Assembly (NCBI GenBank): GCA_035570275.1
Contig: DATMNI010000466.1
Location: 1-64,000 of the forward strand
DNA from: DATMNI01 sp035570275
GTDB taxonomy: Bacteria; Acidobacteriota; Terriglobia; Bryobacterales; Bryobacteraceae
Length of the DNA: 64,000 bases
Direction: 5' to 3'
The notes under the pieces are model-generated. The model was not told the origin of the DNA and did no database searches. It was given only the letters and a program-made list of their open reading frames with translations. A program made the translations under genes and the position numbers. Position 1 is the stretch's first letter; each line of letters begins with the position of its first letter. Of the stretch, positions 1 to 8,508 are shown one piece after another.

Positions 1-131
1 TCAGTTCATGCGAACCCATCGTGACGCTCTTCTCGAAGCATCAGAGACCCCCGAGACATGCAGGTGCAGGGTGCTGTTTATCCATAGCTGTTCGGGAGAA
101 CAAGCCATCGGGCCCCAATTCCACAACGACG

Positions 132-3100
132 TCAGTTTTTCCTGGCGATTGGATCGGGGGCGGCTTCCAGGACGAATGGCGCCCAGAAGTACGGGTTGGC
201 ACGGACGGCGGAGCCGGAGTGAAGCATCTCGACCTTGGCGGATCGAAGAGCAACTGCGGGGGCCTCGCCCTGGCGCAGGCGGCGGTACAAGGACAGCATG
301 AACTCGGGAGCGGTCAGGTCGTTCACGTCCCACAGACTAACGGCAACACGGCGGGCGCCCGCGTAGAGGAATGCGCGCGTCAGGCCGACCATGCCTTCCC
401 CGCGCACCAGGTTGCCCAGGCCGGTCTGGCAGGCCGAGAGCACCACCAGATCCGCGTTCATCTCCAGATTGAAGACTTCGTTCATGCGCAGGATGCCATC
501 CTCGTCTCCGCTGTTCACCAGCGACAGGACGATGCCGCTGCGCGTGGGGTTGCGGTCGTCCACAATGGCATGAGTGGCGAAATGAAGCAGATGGTAATCC
601 AGGAGATTGGTCTGCTTGACGGAGGCTTCCGTGGCGTCGAGACCGAGAAGGGTGGTTTGGCGTTCCCTTGGGAACAAGCGGCCGACGGCCTCCACTTCCC
701 GCCGCGTGTTCGGCAGCGGCGGGAAGCGGATACCTGCAGATTCGTAGATGCCGCGCACCAGATCCCCGGGCGTCGGACCCACGAAAGGTGGGGAGTCTCC
801 GCCAGGTCGTGAAAATCCGGGTCGCGAAAATACCGGGTCGCCGTACGCCAGCAGGTCGAACTTGCGAACCTGGCCCGGCGCCCGCTGCTGGAGTTCGGCG
901 AGCACTGACACCGATGGCATATACGAGATCGAAAACCGCTCGATGAGGCACTGCGGACGGCTTGAAGGAATACCCCGGTCATCCGGTCCGGCTGCCCGAA
1001 GCGTTTCAAAGGGAAGATAATGCAGGATCCCATCGGGCACGATCACCAGATTCCGCTGCGGCGCCAGGTACGCCTCGGCGGGCTTCACCAGCATGTTGTA
1101 GAGCGCCTCTGCCGGAGCCTGCCAGGCGTCAAACTGGGCGCCTTGGGGGCGGTGCGCGATGAGCTTGCGATAGTCGGTGACGGCACGTTCCACGGCGGCG
1201 CGCGGCGGCAGGTGAAAGCATCGGACCCGCTCCGGTGTGACCAGCCACAGGTACGACTCGCGCTCTCCCAGTGCGTATTCCAGGATCGTGGAGCCAAGCT
1301 CCGCGCTCAGCGTACCGGCTTGCGCGGCATTGGAAGGCCGCGGATAACGCAGCGCCTCGTACTGCGGATTGGTGACGCGAATTGCCGTAATCCAATCGGC
1401 CAGGTTGCGTTCCGCCAGCGCTGCCGCGCGCCGGTTGGCGTCGGATTCACGGTCGATCAGCGCCGCCATGGCGCGGGAAAGCGCGGCTTCGAGTTCGTTG
1501 CGCTGCCGCAACTGCTCCGCCGGCAACCCTTTGGTAATTTGGGCTCGCGATTCCGCCAGCAGGTCCAGGAAGGCTCGGGCACGGCCGCGCTCCGCATAGT
1601 CGAAGGCCTTGCGGTCCCACCCCTTTCCGGGCTCGCGGCGGTCGGTTTGTGCCAGCACAAAGATCAGGTCCTCGTAGAGCTTGGCGTTCTGCCGGCCGAA
1701 GTCCGCCTTGAGATCGGCGGTCGGAATGCGGCTGCGCAGCGACTCGACGTTTTCGGCGGCGGATTCGAGATGGTCCAAGGCTTGGTGGAAGTTGCCGGAG
1801 CGCACGTCCAGTTCCGCCAGGCCGCGCTGCGCGATCAGCGTGACTTCCACCAGGGGGATCTGGGAAGCCGCTGCGAGCGCGCTGCCGAAATACTGGCGGG
1901 CCTTTTCGGGTCTGCCCAACTGCCGGTAACAGCGCCCCAGTTGCGCCAGCGCATTGGCCTCCGCGCGCCGGTTGCCCAGTTCGCGCGCCAATTGCAGAGC
2001 CTGGCGCAAGCGCTCCTCGGCGTGACCGTACTCCCCGAGTGCCAGGTAGGCGCTGCCAAGGCCCATCAGGCCGCTGAGTCGAAACGGTGCAAACCGCGTC
2101 GCGCTATCCAACGCCAGCGACTGCTGAAAGCTCTGCGCGGCTTCCCGGTATTGGCCCATGCCCAGCAGTACATCGCCGACGATGGCGAGGGTGTCTTGCC
2201 TCTCCACCACGTCCTCGTGTTGGATGGCGCTCCGCAGAGATTCGCGCGCGTAGCGCAGTGCGGAAGGCCAATCGCCCATAAAAGCATAAATCTCCGGGAG
2301 GTTGCCAACACCCGCGCCCGCCTGGTGGTGCATACCCAGCTCCCGGAAAATCGCGATCGACTCATTGGCGTAGCGCAGGGCCAGGACGGGATCGCCCGAA
2401 ACGGAATAGACTTTGCTCAACTCGCGGAGGGCGTAGGCCTGCATGCTGCGAAATACATGGGCGCGCGCCAGCGCCAGGGACTCTTCACAGAACCGGCGGC
2501 TTTGTTGTAAATCGCCTCTGATGAAGTGGACCTTGGCGATTTCGAGCAGACTATTCACCGCGCCAAAGTAATCACCATCCTGCCGATAGAGGTCTAAGGC
2601 TTCGGAGTATGGCGCCAGTGACTTCTCAAGTTCGCCGCGACCCTGCTGAGCCCGGGCGAGACTAACGAGGCTGCCTTCCAGCCATAGTCGATTCCCTTGT
2701 GATCGGGCGATTTCCAGGACTCTGCCAAAGCACTCTTGGGCTTCGCTATCCCTGCCGAGCAAGACATAATCGTTGCAGACCCATAGGTTGTGAAAGAAGG
2801 CTGCCTCCGGATCGTCGAGTTGTGCCGCCAGCCGGGCAGCTTCGAGATGGTGCTTCAGAGAAGGGTCATGGTCCGCTCCCGTAGCCTCGTATGCGTTAGC
2901 TATCAGGTCATGCGCCTCCACCAGGAAATCGATTTCGCCGAGGGTCTCCGCCTGGGCGAGGCAGCGTTGTGCTGCCTGCTGTCCCTCGCCGATCTTCCTT
3001 TTCTGATAGAGAAACCTGGTGAAGGCCAGACAGGAATAGGGGCCGTCCCGCTTCCCCGGAACGCGGGACGCCAGATCCTCGACCGTGGCCGATCGGCCGG

Positions 3101-3524
3101 TGCCGACGATGAGCGAATCTGCCAGGGGCACATAGCAAGGAACCGAGTTCGGCCGCTGCTGAACGCACGCTGCGTAATGATCGAGGGCTTCGCTCCACCG
3201 ATTCTTGAACCCGGCGATCTGCCCCAACGCGTACTCTGCGAAAGCGCTGCGCTCCGGATCGCCCAACAACGCCGCGAAATACGCCGCCGCTGGTTCGGGT
3301 GCCTGCTTCTGCTGATAGGCGATGCCGAGCAAGCCGTATGCGCGGTAGAACTCGGGCGCCTGTGCGATGACCGATTCCAGTATCGGTATGGCCTCGTCGG
3401 CGTGCCGCTGCCCGACCAACCGCACGGCGCGCGCGTAGTCCTCCGCCGCCGTGGACGCGGCCAGGACGGCGGCCGAAGCCAGCAGCCAGAGCAGGATGCC
3501 GCTAAATCTGAAACGGGAAGTCAA
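132..3524 (-). CDS. Exported TPR-repeat protein with C-terminal CHAT (caspase-like) domain
   Basis: Protein of 1130 residues. Residues 1-25 form a signal peptide (GILLWLLASAAVLAAS core), followed by about 600 residues of tetratricopeptide-type helical repeats and a C-terminal CHAT domain (about 830-1115). The CHAT catalytic dyad is visible as His in HFATHA and Cys in VVLSACQTG, followed by the family motif GEGMVGLTRAFLYAGA. CHAT domains are clan CD caspase/separase-like peptidases; the TPRs probably bind a partner or substrate. The start is TTG, chosen because GGAG lies 8 bases upstream and the signal peptide follows at once. It overlaps the anti-sigma gene by 23 bases, so it is the third gene of a sigma/anti-sigma/CHAT operon. 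An exported CHAT protein is notable because most described ones are cytoplasmic. Family assignment is sure; protease activity and substrate are inference. Confidence 0.9.
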   Translation of the reverse strand: MTSRFRFSGILLWLLASAAVLAASTAAEDYARAVRLVGQRHADEAIPILESVIAQAPEFYRAYGLLGIAYQQKQAPEPAAAYFAALLGDPERSAFAEYALGQIAGFKNRWSEALDHYAACVQQRPNSVPCYVPLADSLIVGTGRSATVEDLASRVPGKRDGPYSCLAFTRFLYQKRKIGEGQQAAQRCLAQAETLGEIDFLVEAHDLIANAYEATGADHDPSLKHHLEAARLAAQLDDPEAAFFHNLWVCNDYVLLGRDSEAQECFGRVLEIARSQGNRLWLEGSLVSLARAQQGRGELEKSLAPYSEALDLYRQDGDYFGAVNSLLEIAKVHFIRGDLQQSRRFCEESLALARAHVFRSMQAYALRELSKVYSVSGDPVLALRYANESIAIFRELGMHHQAGAGVGNLPEIYAFMGDWPSALRYARESLRSAIQHEDVVERQDTLAIVGDVLLGMGQYREAAQSFQQSLALDSATRFAPFRLSGLMGLGSAYLALGEYGHAEERLRQALQLARELGNRRAEANALAQLGRCYRQLGRPEKARQYFGSALAAASQIPLVEVTLIAQRGLAELDVRSGNFHQALDHLESAAENVESLRSRIPTADLKADFGRQNAKLYEDLIFVLAQTDRREPGKGWDRKAFDYAERGRARAFLDLLAESRAQITKGLPAEQLRQRNELEAALSRAMAALIDRESDANRRAAALAERNLADWITAIRVTNPQYEALRYPRPSNAAQAGTLSAELGSTILEYALGERESYLWLVTPERVRCFHLPPRAAVERAVTDYRKLIAHRPQGAQFDAWQAPAEALYNMLVKPAEAYLAPQRNLVIVPDGILHYLPFETLRAAGPDDRGIPSSRPQCLIERFSISYMPSVSVLAELQQRAPGQVRKFDLLAYGDPVFSRPGFSRPGGDSPPFVGPTPGDLVRGIYESAGIRFPPLPNTRREVEAVGRLFPRERQTTLLGLDATEASVKQTNLLDYHLLHFATHAIVDDRNPTRSGIVLSLVNSGDEDGILRMNEVFNLEMNADLVVLSACQTGLGNLVRGEGMVGLTRAFLYAGARRVAVSLWDVNDLTAPEFMLSLYRRLRQGEAPAVALRSAKVEMLHSGSAVRANPYFWAPFVLEAAPDPIARKN

Positions 3525-4284
3525 ACGGTCGCTCCACCTTACTGGATGCCGGGTTGATCTCAGCGACCGTCAGGCGGTGGGCCCCGGGACCCAGCAGGCC
3601 GCGGTTCACCAGCACCGCGAAATTGCCCTTGCCATCGCTGCTCTCCACTGCCTGCGCCGTCCGTCCGTCGAGAGAGGCCTCGTATCGAAAGCCGGGGCGA
3701 ATATCAATCAGGAACGCAAGCAGAACCAGCCGATCGCGCGCATTCAAAGGGAAGGGCAAAGCGCCGCCGCGCGTGGTGTTCAGGTCGATGGTCCGCAGAG
3801 ACAGCATTTCGATTGGGCCAGGCGCACCCGTTGGGACAGGCGCTACTATCGGGCCAGGCGCAACTGTTGGGACAGGCGCAATTTCTTGGTCAGGCGCAAC
3901 GACGGTTGGGACCGCCGGACGGCGAACCGGCAGGAACGCAGCGATCACTGCCACCAGCGCGACTCCATAGGCTACCGCCGGATGCAGCACCCACAATCGC
4001 CGGCGTGGCTTTGGGAATATCTTGGCCCGGAGGCGGCGTTCCATCGCGGCCCAACCGGGCGACGTGTCAACCACCGGGCTGTCAAAGTTTTGCAGGCTCT
4101 CCACCAGGCTCTCGCAAATTCCGCAAGCTGCCACGTGGGCTCGAATACGGACGGCCTGGCCGGGTGGCAGGGAATCGTCTGCGTAGGCTGCCAGTGCGGC
4201 CGGATTGGGACATGCGCCCAACCCGCGGCGCATAGGGCCGATCCCAGCCTCTAGCGGATCGAACTCGTTTTCCCCATGGTTCAC
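3502..4284 (-). CDS. Anti-sigma factor with zinc-finger (zf-HC2-like) domain and one membrane segment
   Basis: Predicted 260-residue protein. An N-terminal ZAS-type zinc finger is visible: a Cys in GACPNPAALAAY, then HVAACGIC (H-x3-C-x2-C). A single hydrophobic segment follows (AVAYGVALVAVIAAFLPV), then a proline/valine-rich linker with PVPTVAPGP-type repeats and a C-terminal domain outside the membrane. It most likely sequesters the ECF sigma factor encoded just upstream. The start is the GTG whose GTGA overlaps the sigma stop by four bases, with GAGGAG upstream; an in-frame ATG 30 bases further up lies inside the sigma gene and is less likely. The periplasmic part may sense a signal or contact the exported CHAT protein; that is inference. 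Confidence 0.85.
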   Translation of the reverse strand: MNHGENEFDPLEAGIGPMRRGLGACPNPAALAAYADDSLPPGQAVRIRAHVAACGICESLVESLQNFDSPVVDTSPGWAAMERRLRAKIFPKPRRRLWVLHPAVAYGVALVAVIAAFLPVRRPAVPTVVAPDQEIAPVPTVAPGPIVAPVPTGAPGPIEMLSLRTIDLNTTRGGALPFPLNARDRLVLLAFLIDIRPGFRYEASLDGRTAQAVESSDGKGNFAVLVNRGLLGPGAHRLTVAEINPASSKVERPFDFPFQI

Positions 4285-4850
4285 CTGACGCTCCTCTGAG
4301 CCCGCGCAGCCCACAGTTTCTGGAACATGCGTCTGCCGTTCTGAACGTGGGACTTTACATCGTTCAGAGACCAGCCCTCAAGTTTCGCAATCTCTTCGTA
4401 AGAGTAGCGGTGCCCGCAAAACTCCTTGAGAGCGATGCGCTGGGGCGCCGAAAGTTGGTCCAGCACGTTGCCGACATCCAGCGCAAGGGTAAGGTTGCCA
4501 GGCGCCAGAAGATCCAGGTCGTCGGTGTTTCCGCCGCGCAGCCGTTCCGCCGCCCGCAGCTTGAAGTTGATGCATTCGTGTTTCGCCAGGGTGAAGAGCC
4601 AGCCCTTAAAATGGTCGGGCCGGTATTGTGTGCGCAGGTTACCCATCACCTTCAGAAAGACATCCACCGTCACATCCTCCGCGGCTGCTGCGTTTCTCAG
4701 AAACCGGAGACACCGGTGGTAGATCTCCCTGGCATATCTTTGCCAAAGCTCCTCGATGCACCTCATCTCGCCCGTCGCTTGAAAGCGCTCCACCAGCGCG
4801 CCATCCGCGAGATCGAGATCTGTCGGCAGCCCGGGCCTTCTGGAACTCAT
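4281..4850 (-). CDS. ECF-family RNA polymerase sigma factor
   Basis: About 189 residues from the chosen ATG. Sigma region 2 is seen in IEELWQRYAREIYHRCLRFL and AEDVTVDVFLKVM, with the core-binding and -10 recognition stretch FKGWLFTLAKHECINFKL. Region 4 is at the C-terminus (LSAPQRIALKEFCGHRYSYE, then LEGWSLNDVKSHVQNGRRMF, the helix-turn-helix). It starts a three-gene unit with an anti-sigma factor and a CHAT protein. An upstream in-frame ATG would begin the gene at 4946 and add 32 residues including CVDLRCRAC, which is unlike the family N-terminus, so the internal start is preferred with moderate certainty. Confidence 0.88.
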   Translation of the reverse strand: MSSRRPGLPTDLDLADGALVERFQATGEMRCIEELWQRYAREIYHRCLRFLRNAAAAEDVTVDVFLKVMGNLRTQYRPDHFKGWLFTLAKHECINFKLRAAERLRGGNTDDLDLLAPGNLTLALDVGNVLDQLSAPQRIALKEFCGHRYSYEEIAKLEGWSLNDVKSHVQNGRRMFQKLWAARAQRSVR

Positions 4851-5176
4851 AAGAGAGACAATCGGCGGTGCGCTGATTCCACAAGCTCGGCACCGGAGAT
4901 CAACGCACCGGAGATCATCAAGGATATCACGCCGGGGGGTATTCACCTCCTGTTATTGTTCTGCTCCGCTTGATTTGCTGCCAGCGTGCCGTTCATGGCG
5001 GTCGGCAAGCGCATCTCGCCTTCGCGATGACGCGCCGCCGTTCAACTCGCCGACCGCCGCGGCGAAGCGGGGCACGCGGCGAAGCGGGACTTGCGACGCG
5101 AGTCTTGCGAGTTATTCCTGAAGGACCTAAAACTCACGCAGCGAGCGGCGGCTGCGCGTATACTTGTATTTCACCC
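4851..5176. other. Divergent intergenic region, no gene recognised
   Basis: Spacer between the sigma factor (leftward) and the sulfatase-like gene (rightward). It should hold promoters for both. No clear -35/-10 pair, hairpin or small gene was recognised. The upstream extensions of both neighbouring reading frames run into it but have arginine-rich, non-conserved composition. Confidence 0.5.
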
Positions 5177-6358
5177 ATGACCCTCTCCCGCCGCCATTTC
5201 CTTTTCGGCAGTCTGGCGCTGCCGGCCCTGGCCGCCAAGAAGCCGGCCGCCAGGAAGCCGGCCGGCGAACAGCCTAATATTCTCCTGATTCTGGTGGACG
5301 GTCTCCCGTCCTGGGTTCTCGGCTGTTACGGCAACCGGGAAGTCCTCACTCCCAATATCGACCGGCTCAGCCAGACGGGTATCCGCTTCCTGAATAACGC
5401 GGTGTGCGCGCCGGTCGCCGTCGATAACCGGGCCATCCTGCTGAGCGGACGCACCAGCCTGCAACTGGAAAAAAGGGGAGGGACGCCTGACGGAGAAACC
5501 GCGCTCGCCAAGATTCTGGCGGGCGAGGGCTACGCCGTTCAGACCGCGGAGGGCAGCGCATCGGTGGATTTTCCCTCCGGCGGCAAGCCGTTTTTCCTCA
5601 TAGTCTCGTACAAATTCCAGGCTCCCTACCAGGGCGTGGCGGAAAAATACCAGGAGATGTACGCGAAGGCTAAACTGGACACCTTCGACCGCGAGCCGGT
5701 GGCCAAAACCGCCAGCCGCGACAAGGAATTGTTGACCGGAATCCTGGCCAACCAGCGCAAGGCTGCCGCCGCGGTGTCGGCGTTGGACGATGAGATCGGG
5801 GCGTTGTGGTCCAAACTGCGAGACCGAAAACTGCAGGACGCCACGCTGGTGATTTTCACCGCCACCTGCGGTTCGCTTCTGGGCCGGCACGGCCTTTGGG
5901 GCTCCGGCGACGGGTCCGATCCGGTCAATATGTTCGAGGAAGTAGTGGCGCCGCCGCTGCTCTGGAGTTGGCAAGGCCACACCCCGGCGCAGGCCACCAG
6001 GCCGGAACTGGTCAGCAATTACGACCTGTTGCCCACCGTCTGCGATCTCACCGGCGCTGACCTTCCTACTGGAAACCTCAGCGGCCGCAGTTATCTGTCA
6101 TTGGCCACCGGCAAGCCTCTACCCAAGAAGCAGCCCTGGCGCACGGTGGTTTTCGGCAGCTTTCAAGGCACCGAGATGGCTCATGGGGATCGCTACAAGA
6201 TGGTCCAGCGCGAAGGCGGGAAGGGTCCCGGCGAATTGTACGATCTGAGGATGGATCCGCGGGAAAGAGTGAACCAGTACGGGAATCTTCAGTTTCTGAC
6301 GGTGAAGACCGGGCTTACGGCGGACCTGGCAAAGTGGAAGCAGCGGTACTCGGCGTAG
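5177..6358 (+). CDS. Tat-exported sulfatase-like protein lacking the catalytic cysteine (predicted pseudo-enzyme)
   Basis: 393 residues from the ATG that opens a Tat-like signal (SRRHFLFGSLALPALAA). The sulfatase fold is recognisable: NILLILVDGLPSWVLGCYGN, then TPNIDRLSQTGIRFLNNAVC, and the C-terminal metal-site region HGLWGSGDG. The active-site signature is broken. Where sulfatases read C-S-P-S-R-A-x-L-L-T-G, this protein reads A-V-D-N-R-A-I-L-L-S-G, so the Cys that becomes formylglycine is Ala. The GKWHLG block is missing, giving a protein about 100 residues shorter than usual, and the Lys of the HGLWGK block is absent. It is likely a binding protein or inactive relative. Neighbours give no clear pathway. 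Confidence 0.85.
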   Translation: MTLSRRHFLFGSLALPALAAKKPAARKPAGEQPNILLILVDGLPSWVLGCYGNREVLTPNIDRLSQTGIRFLNNAVCAPVAVDNRAILLSGRTSLQLEKRGGTPDGETALAKILAGEGYAVQTAEGSASVDFPSGGKPFFLIVSYKFQAPYQGVAEKYQEMYAKAKLDTFDREPVAKTASRDKELLTGILANQRKAAAAVSALDDEIGALWSKLRDRKLQDATLVIFTATCGSLLGRHGLWGSGDGSDPVNMFEEVVAPPLLWSWQGHTPAQATRPELVSNYDLLPTVCDLTGADLPTGNLSGRSYLSLATGKPLPKKQPWRTVVFGSFQGTEMAHGDRYKMVQREGGKGPGELYDLRMDPRERVNQYGNLQFLTVKTGLTADLAKWKQRYSA

Positions 6359-6360
6359 TT

Positions 6361-6405
6361 GTGGGGCAGGTTGTTAACCTGCGGCGGATTGTTAATCCGC
6401 CTGCT
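6361..6405 (+). repeat. Interspersed palindromic repeat, family A, copy 1
   Basis: Two adjacent small palindromes just after the sulfatase-like stop: GGCAGGTTGTTAACCTGC and GGCGGATTGTTAATCCGCC. The same arrangement recurs at 18771-18814 (inverted) and, doubled, at 55081-55238. REP-like by size, position and dyad symmetry. Confidence 0.75.
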
Positions 6406-6443
6406 GGGCGTTTGAATCCGGCCACACCTCACCCACACACCGA

Positions 6444-6671
6444 CTACTTCTTTTCGTAACCGTCCAAGGAATGGTCGTGTGCCGCGTAATACTTGCCGGC
6501 GTCGTTCAAATTCTTCGGCATGGCTTCCTTGGCCTCGACTTTGGCGTGACAGAAGACACAATTCTTCTTTTCTTTCTTGGCGTACTCTTGCTTGCCGTAG
6601 GTTGCCGTGGTGCATACCAGAATGCCGGTCAACACGATGGTTGCCGGCAGGACCAGTTTCAGTGTGCGCAT
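6444..6671 (-). CDS. Small exported monoheme cytochrome c-like protein
   Basis: 75 residues. An N-terminal signal peptide (LVLPATIVLTGILVCTTATYG) is followed by a lysine-rich mature part with one heme c attachment motif, CVFCH, and further His residues (AAHDHS) that could supply the distal ligand. AGGAG lies nine bases upstream of the ATG. Probably a periplasmic electron carrier or a heme-binding helper; the partner is unknown. It stands alone between a sulfatase-like gene and a DNA glycosylase gene. Confidence 0.8.
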   Translation of the reverse strand: MRTLKLVLPATIVLTGILVCTTATYGKQEYAKKEKKNCVFCHAKVEAKEAMPKNLNDAGKYYAAHDHSLDGYEKK

Positions 6672-6734
6672 CGGTACAATCTCCTCTCAATATCCTAAAA
6701 TGATTATAACCGGATTGTTGGAATACGCAACTGA

Positions 6735-7358
6735 TTACAGGCTGGCGTTGGCGGCGCTGGGTTCCAGGCTTCGCCAGAGGTACCAGCTCGCCACGGTGCA
6801 AAAGGGGCGCCAGTGGGCGGCCAGGGTTTCCATTTCGGCGGCTGTGGGCAACTCGGCCATCCCATACGCTTTTCGGATGGCGGTGCGGATTCCCAGGTCC
6901 CCGGTGGGCAGCACGTCGTGCCGTTGCAAGGCGAAAATCAGGAACATATGGGCGGTCCAGACCCCGATTCCCTTCACCTGCGTAAGCCGTTCGATGACGG
7001 CCTGATCGGAAAGCCCGTGCAGTTCGTCGAAAACCACGCGGCCATCGCGGGTGTGCCGGGCCAGGTCGCGGATGTAAGCGGTTTTCTGCGTGGAAAGTCC
7101 CAGCTTGCGCATGCGCGAGGGACGGAGTTTGAGCACGCTTTCCGGGGTCATGCTGTGGGACATTTTGGGGCGTGCGGCGGCGGCTAGCCGGCCAAAGATT
7201 ACGGCGGCTACCCGGCCGGAGAGCTGTTGGTAGACAATGGATCTCACGAGGTTTTCGAAATCCGGCTGGCGAAATTGGATACTATAGTCGCCAACCCGGT
7301 CGATAATGGCGGAAAGTACGGGGTCGGACCTTTTGAGGTGCTCAATGGCCTGCAGCAT
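6735..7358 (-). CDS. DNA-3-methyladenine glycosylase II family (AlkA-like) protein
   Basis: 207 residues, HhH-GPD superfamily. The N-terminal region carries FENLVRSIVYQQLSGRVAAV, typical of AlkA-type enzymes. The helix-hairpin-helix is LTQVKGIGVWTAHMF and the catalytic Asp is in LPTGDLGIRTAIRKAYG. The C-terminus has WRPFCTVASWYLWRSLE, also family-typical. It would excise alkylated purines in base-excision repair. It is divergent from the VWA gene with only 46 bases between the two starts. The Ada-like N-terminal domain found in E. coli AlkA is absent, as in many compact bacterial homologues. Confidence 0.9.
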   Translation of the reverse strand: MLQAIEHLKRSDPVLSAIIDRVGDYSIQFRQPDFENLVRSIVYQQLSGRVAAVIFGRLAAAARPKMSHSMTPESVLKLRPSRMRKLGLSTQKTAYIRDLARHTRDGRVVFDELHGLSDQAVIERLTQVKGIGVWTAHMFLIFALQRHDVLPTGDLGIRTAIRKAYGMAELPTAAEMETLAAHWRPFCTVASWYLWRSLEPSAANASL

Positions 7359-7404
7359 GGTGAAACAATCGTCCGGGGCGATACGTCCCCCTTATTGTAC
7401 CGGG

Positions 7405-8370
7405 ATGCGAACAATTCTCGTCTTAACCATACTCTTAGCTCTTGTTTCAGGCATCGGCGCCGGGCTGCGGGCCCAGGATCTGCCATCTATTAAGGTGGAT
7501 GTGGACGTGGTCAGCGTGCTGACGACGGTGAGGGACAAGAAGGGCGCCTTGATCGCCAACTTGCAGAAGGACGATTTTACCGTTCTCGAGGACGGTAAAC
7601 CTCAGACTATCAAGTACTTCACCAAAGAAACCGATCTTCCGCTGACGATCGGCATGTTGGTGGACGTGAGTGGCAGCCAGCGCAACCTGATCGATATCGA
7701 GCGCAGCGCGGCCTCCCAGTTCTTTACGCAGGTGCTGCGGAAGAAGGACGAGGCGTTTCTCATCAGCTTCGGCGAGGAGACCGAACTCCTTCAGGACTAT
7801 ACCGGTTCGCCGCGGCTGTTGAAGGAAGGGCTCAATCAGTTGCGCGTCAGTTCCGGCGTGGGTGGGATTCATCCCGGGCCGGTGCCGACCGTTGGGCAAC
7901 CGCGTGGCACGGTATTGTACGACGCCGTCTACCTGGCGGCGACAGACAAGCTCCGGAGCGAAGTGGGCCGCAAGGTGATCGTGGTGATCACCGATGGCGT
8001 GGACCAGGGAAGCCGGTTGACGCGCAACCAGGCGATTGAAGCAGCGCAGAAGGCCGACGCCGTGATTTACAGCATCGACTACTCGGACCCCGGGGCGTAT
8101 GGCCCGTTTGGCTTCGGCGGGGGAGGCGGCGAAGCGGAGCTGCGAAAGATGTCGGACGAAACCGGTGGCCATGTTTACAAAGTGGACCGCCGGCACACGC
8201 TGGACGACGTTTTTAAGGAGCTGCAGGACGAAATGCGCAGCCAGTACGCCATCGGGTACACGCCGACCAACGAGGTGAAGGACGGCGCCTACCGGCACGT
8301 GGATGTGCGGGTGGCGAACAAAGATCAGAAAGCCCAGGCGCGCAAGGGCTATTACGCCATGAAACCCTGA
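7405..8370 (+). CDS. VWFA-related acidobacterial protein (TIGR03436 type), exported
   Basis: 321 residues. Signal peptide (ILVLTILLALVSGIGAGLRA), then the family opening IKVDVDVVSVLTTVRDKKG and LQKDDFTVLEDGKPQTI. The von Willebrand A domain has the MIDAS motif DVSGS near residue 88 and VVITDGVDQGSR later. The C-terminus ends QYAIGYTPTNEVKDGAYRHV, which is characteristic of this family, abundant in Acidobacteriota. Function is unknown; likely metal-dependent protein binding in the periplasm. The chosen ATG fits the signal peptide; an upstream in-frame extension overlaps the divergent glycosylase gene and is not needed. Confidence 0.88.
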   Translation: MRTILVLTILLALVSGIGAGLRAQDLPSIKVDVDVVSVLTTVRDKKGALIANLQKDDFTVLEDGKPQTIKYFTKETDLPLTIGMLVDVSGSQRNLIDIERSAASQFFTQVLRKKDEAFLISFGEETELLQDYTGSPRLLKEGLNQLRVSSGVGGIHPGPVPTVGQPRGTVLYDAVYLAATDKLRSEVGRKVIVVITDGVDQGSRLTRNQAIEAAQKADAVIYSIDYSDPGAYGPFGFGGGGGEAELRKMSDETGGHVYKVDRRHTLDDVFKELQDEMRSQYAIGYTPTNEVKDGAYRHVDVRVANKDQKAQARKGYYAMKP

Positions 8371-8376
8371 AAACAG

Positions 8377-8504
8377 TGGCCGGTGGCCCTGAAAACAGTG
8401 GCCGGTGGCCAGTGGCCAGTGGCCGGTGAAGAAAAAGCGGCGGCCGGTTCTTTTCACCGGCCACCGGTCACCGGCCAGTGGCCACCAGGAAACCGGCCAC
8501 CGTC
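8377..8504. repeat. GC-rich GGCCGGTGGCC repeat cluster, family C, copy 1
   Basis: Begins with two tandem 21-base units (CTGAAAACAGTGGCCGGTGGC), followed by alternating GGCCAGTGGCC/GGCCGGTG words and then the inverse words (CACCGGCCACCGG, CCAGTGGCCACC). The whole block can fold into a long hairpin. A second cluster is at 26689-26823. Confidence 0.75.
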
Positions 8505-8508
8505 AGTT

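Noticed and set aside
1020..2510. 496-codon open frame on the plus strand
   Set aside because: It lies wholly opposite the CHAT gene, is Arg/Gln/Gly-rich and has no domain motifs; the minus-strand frame carries clear TPR and CHAT motifs.
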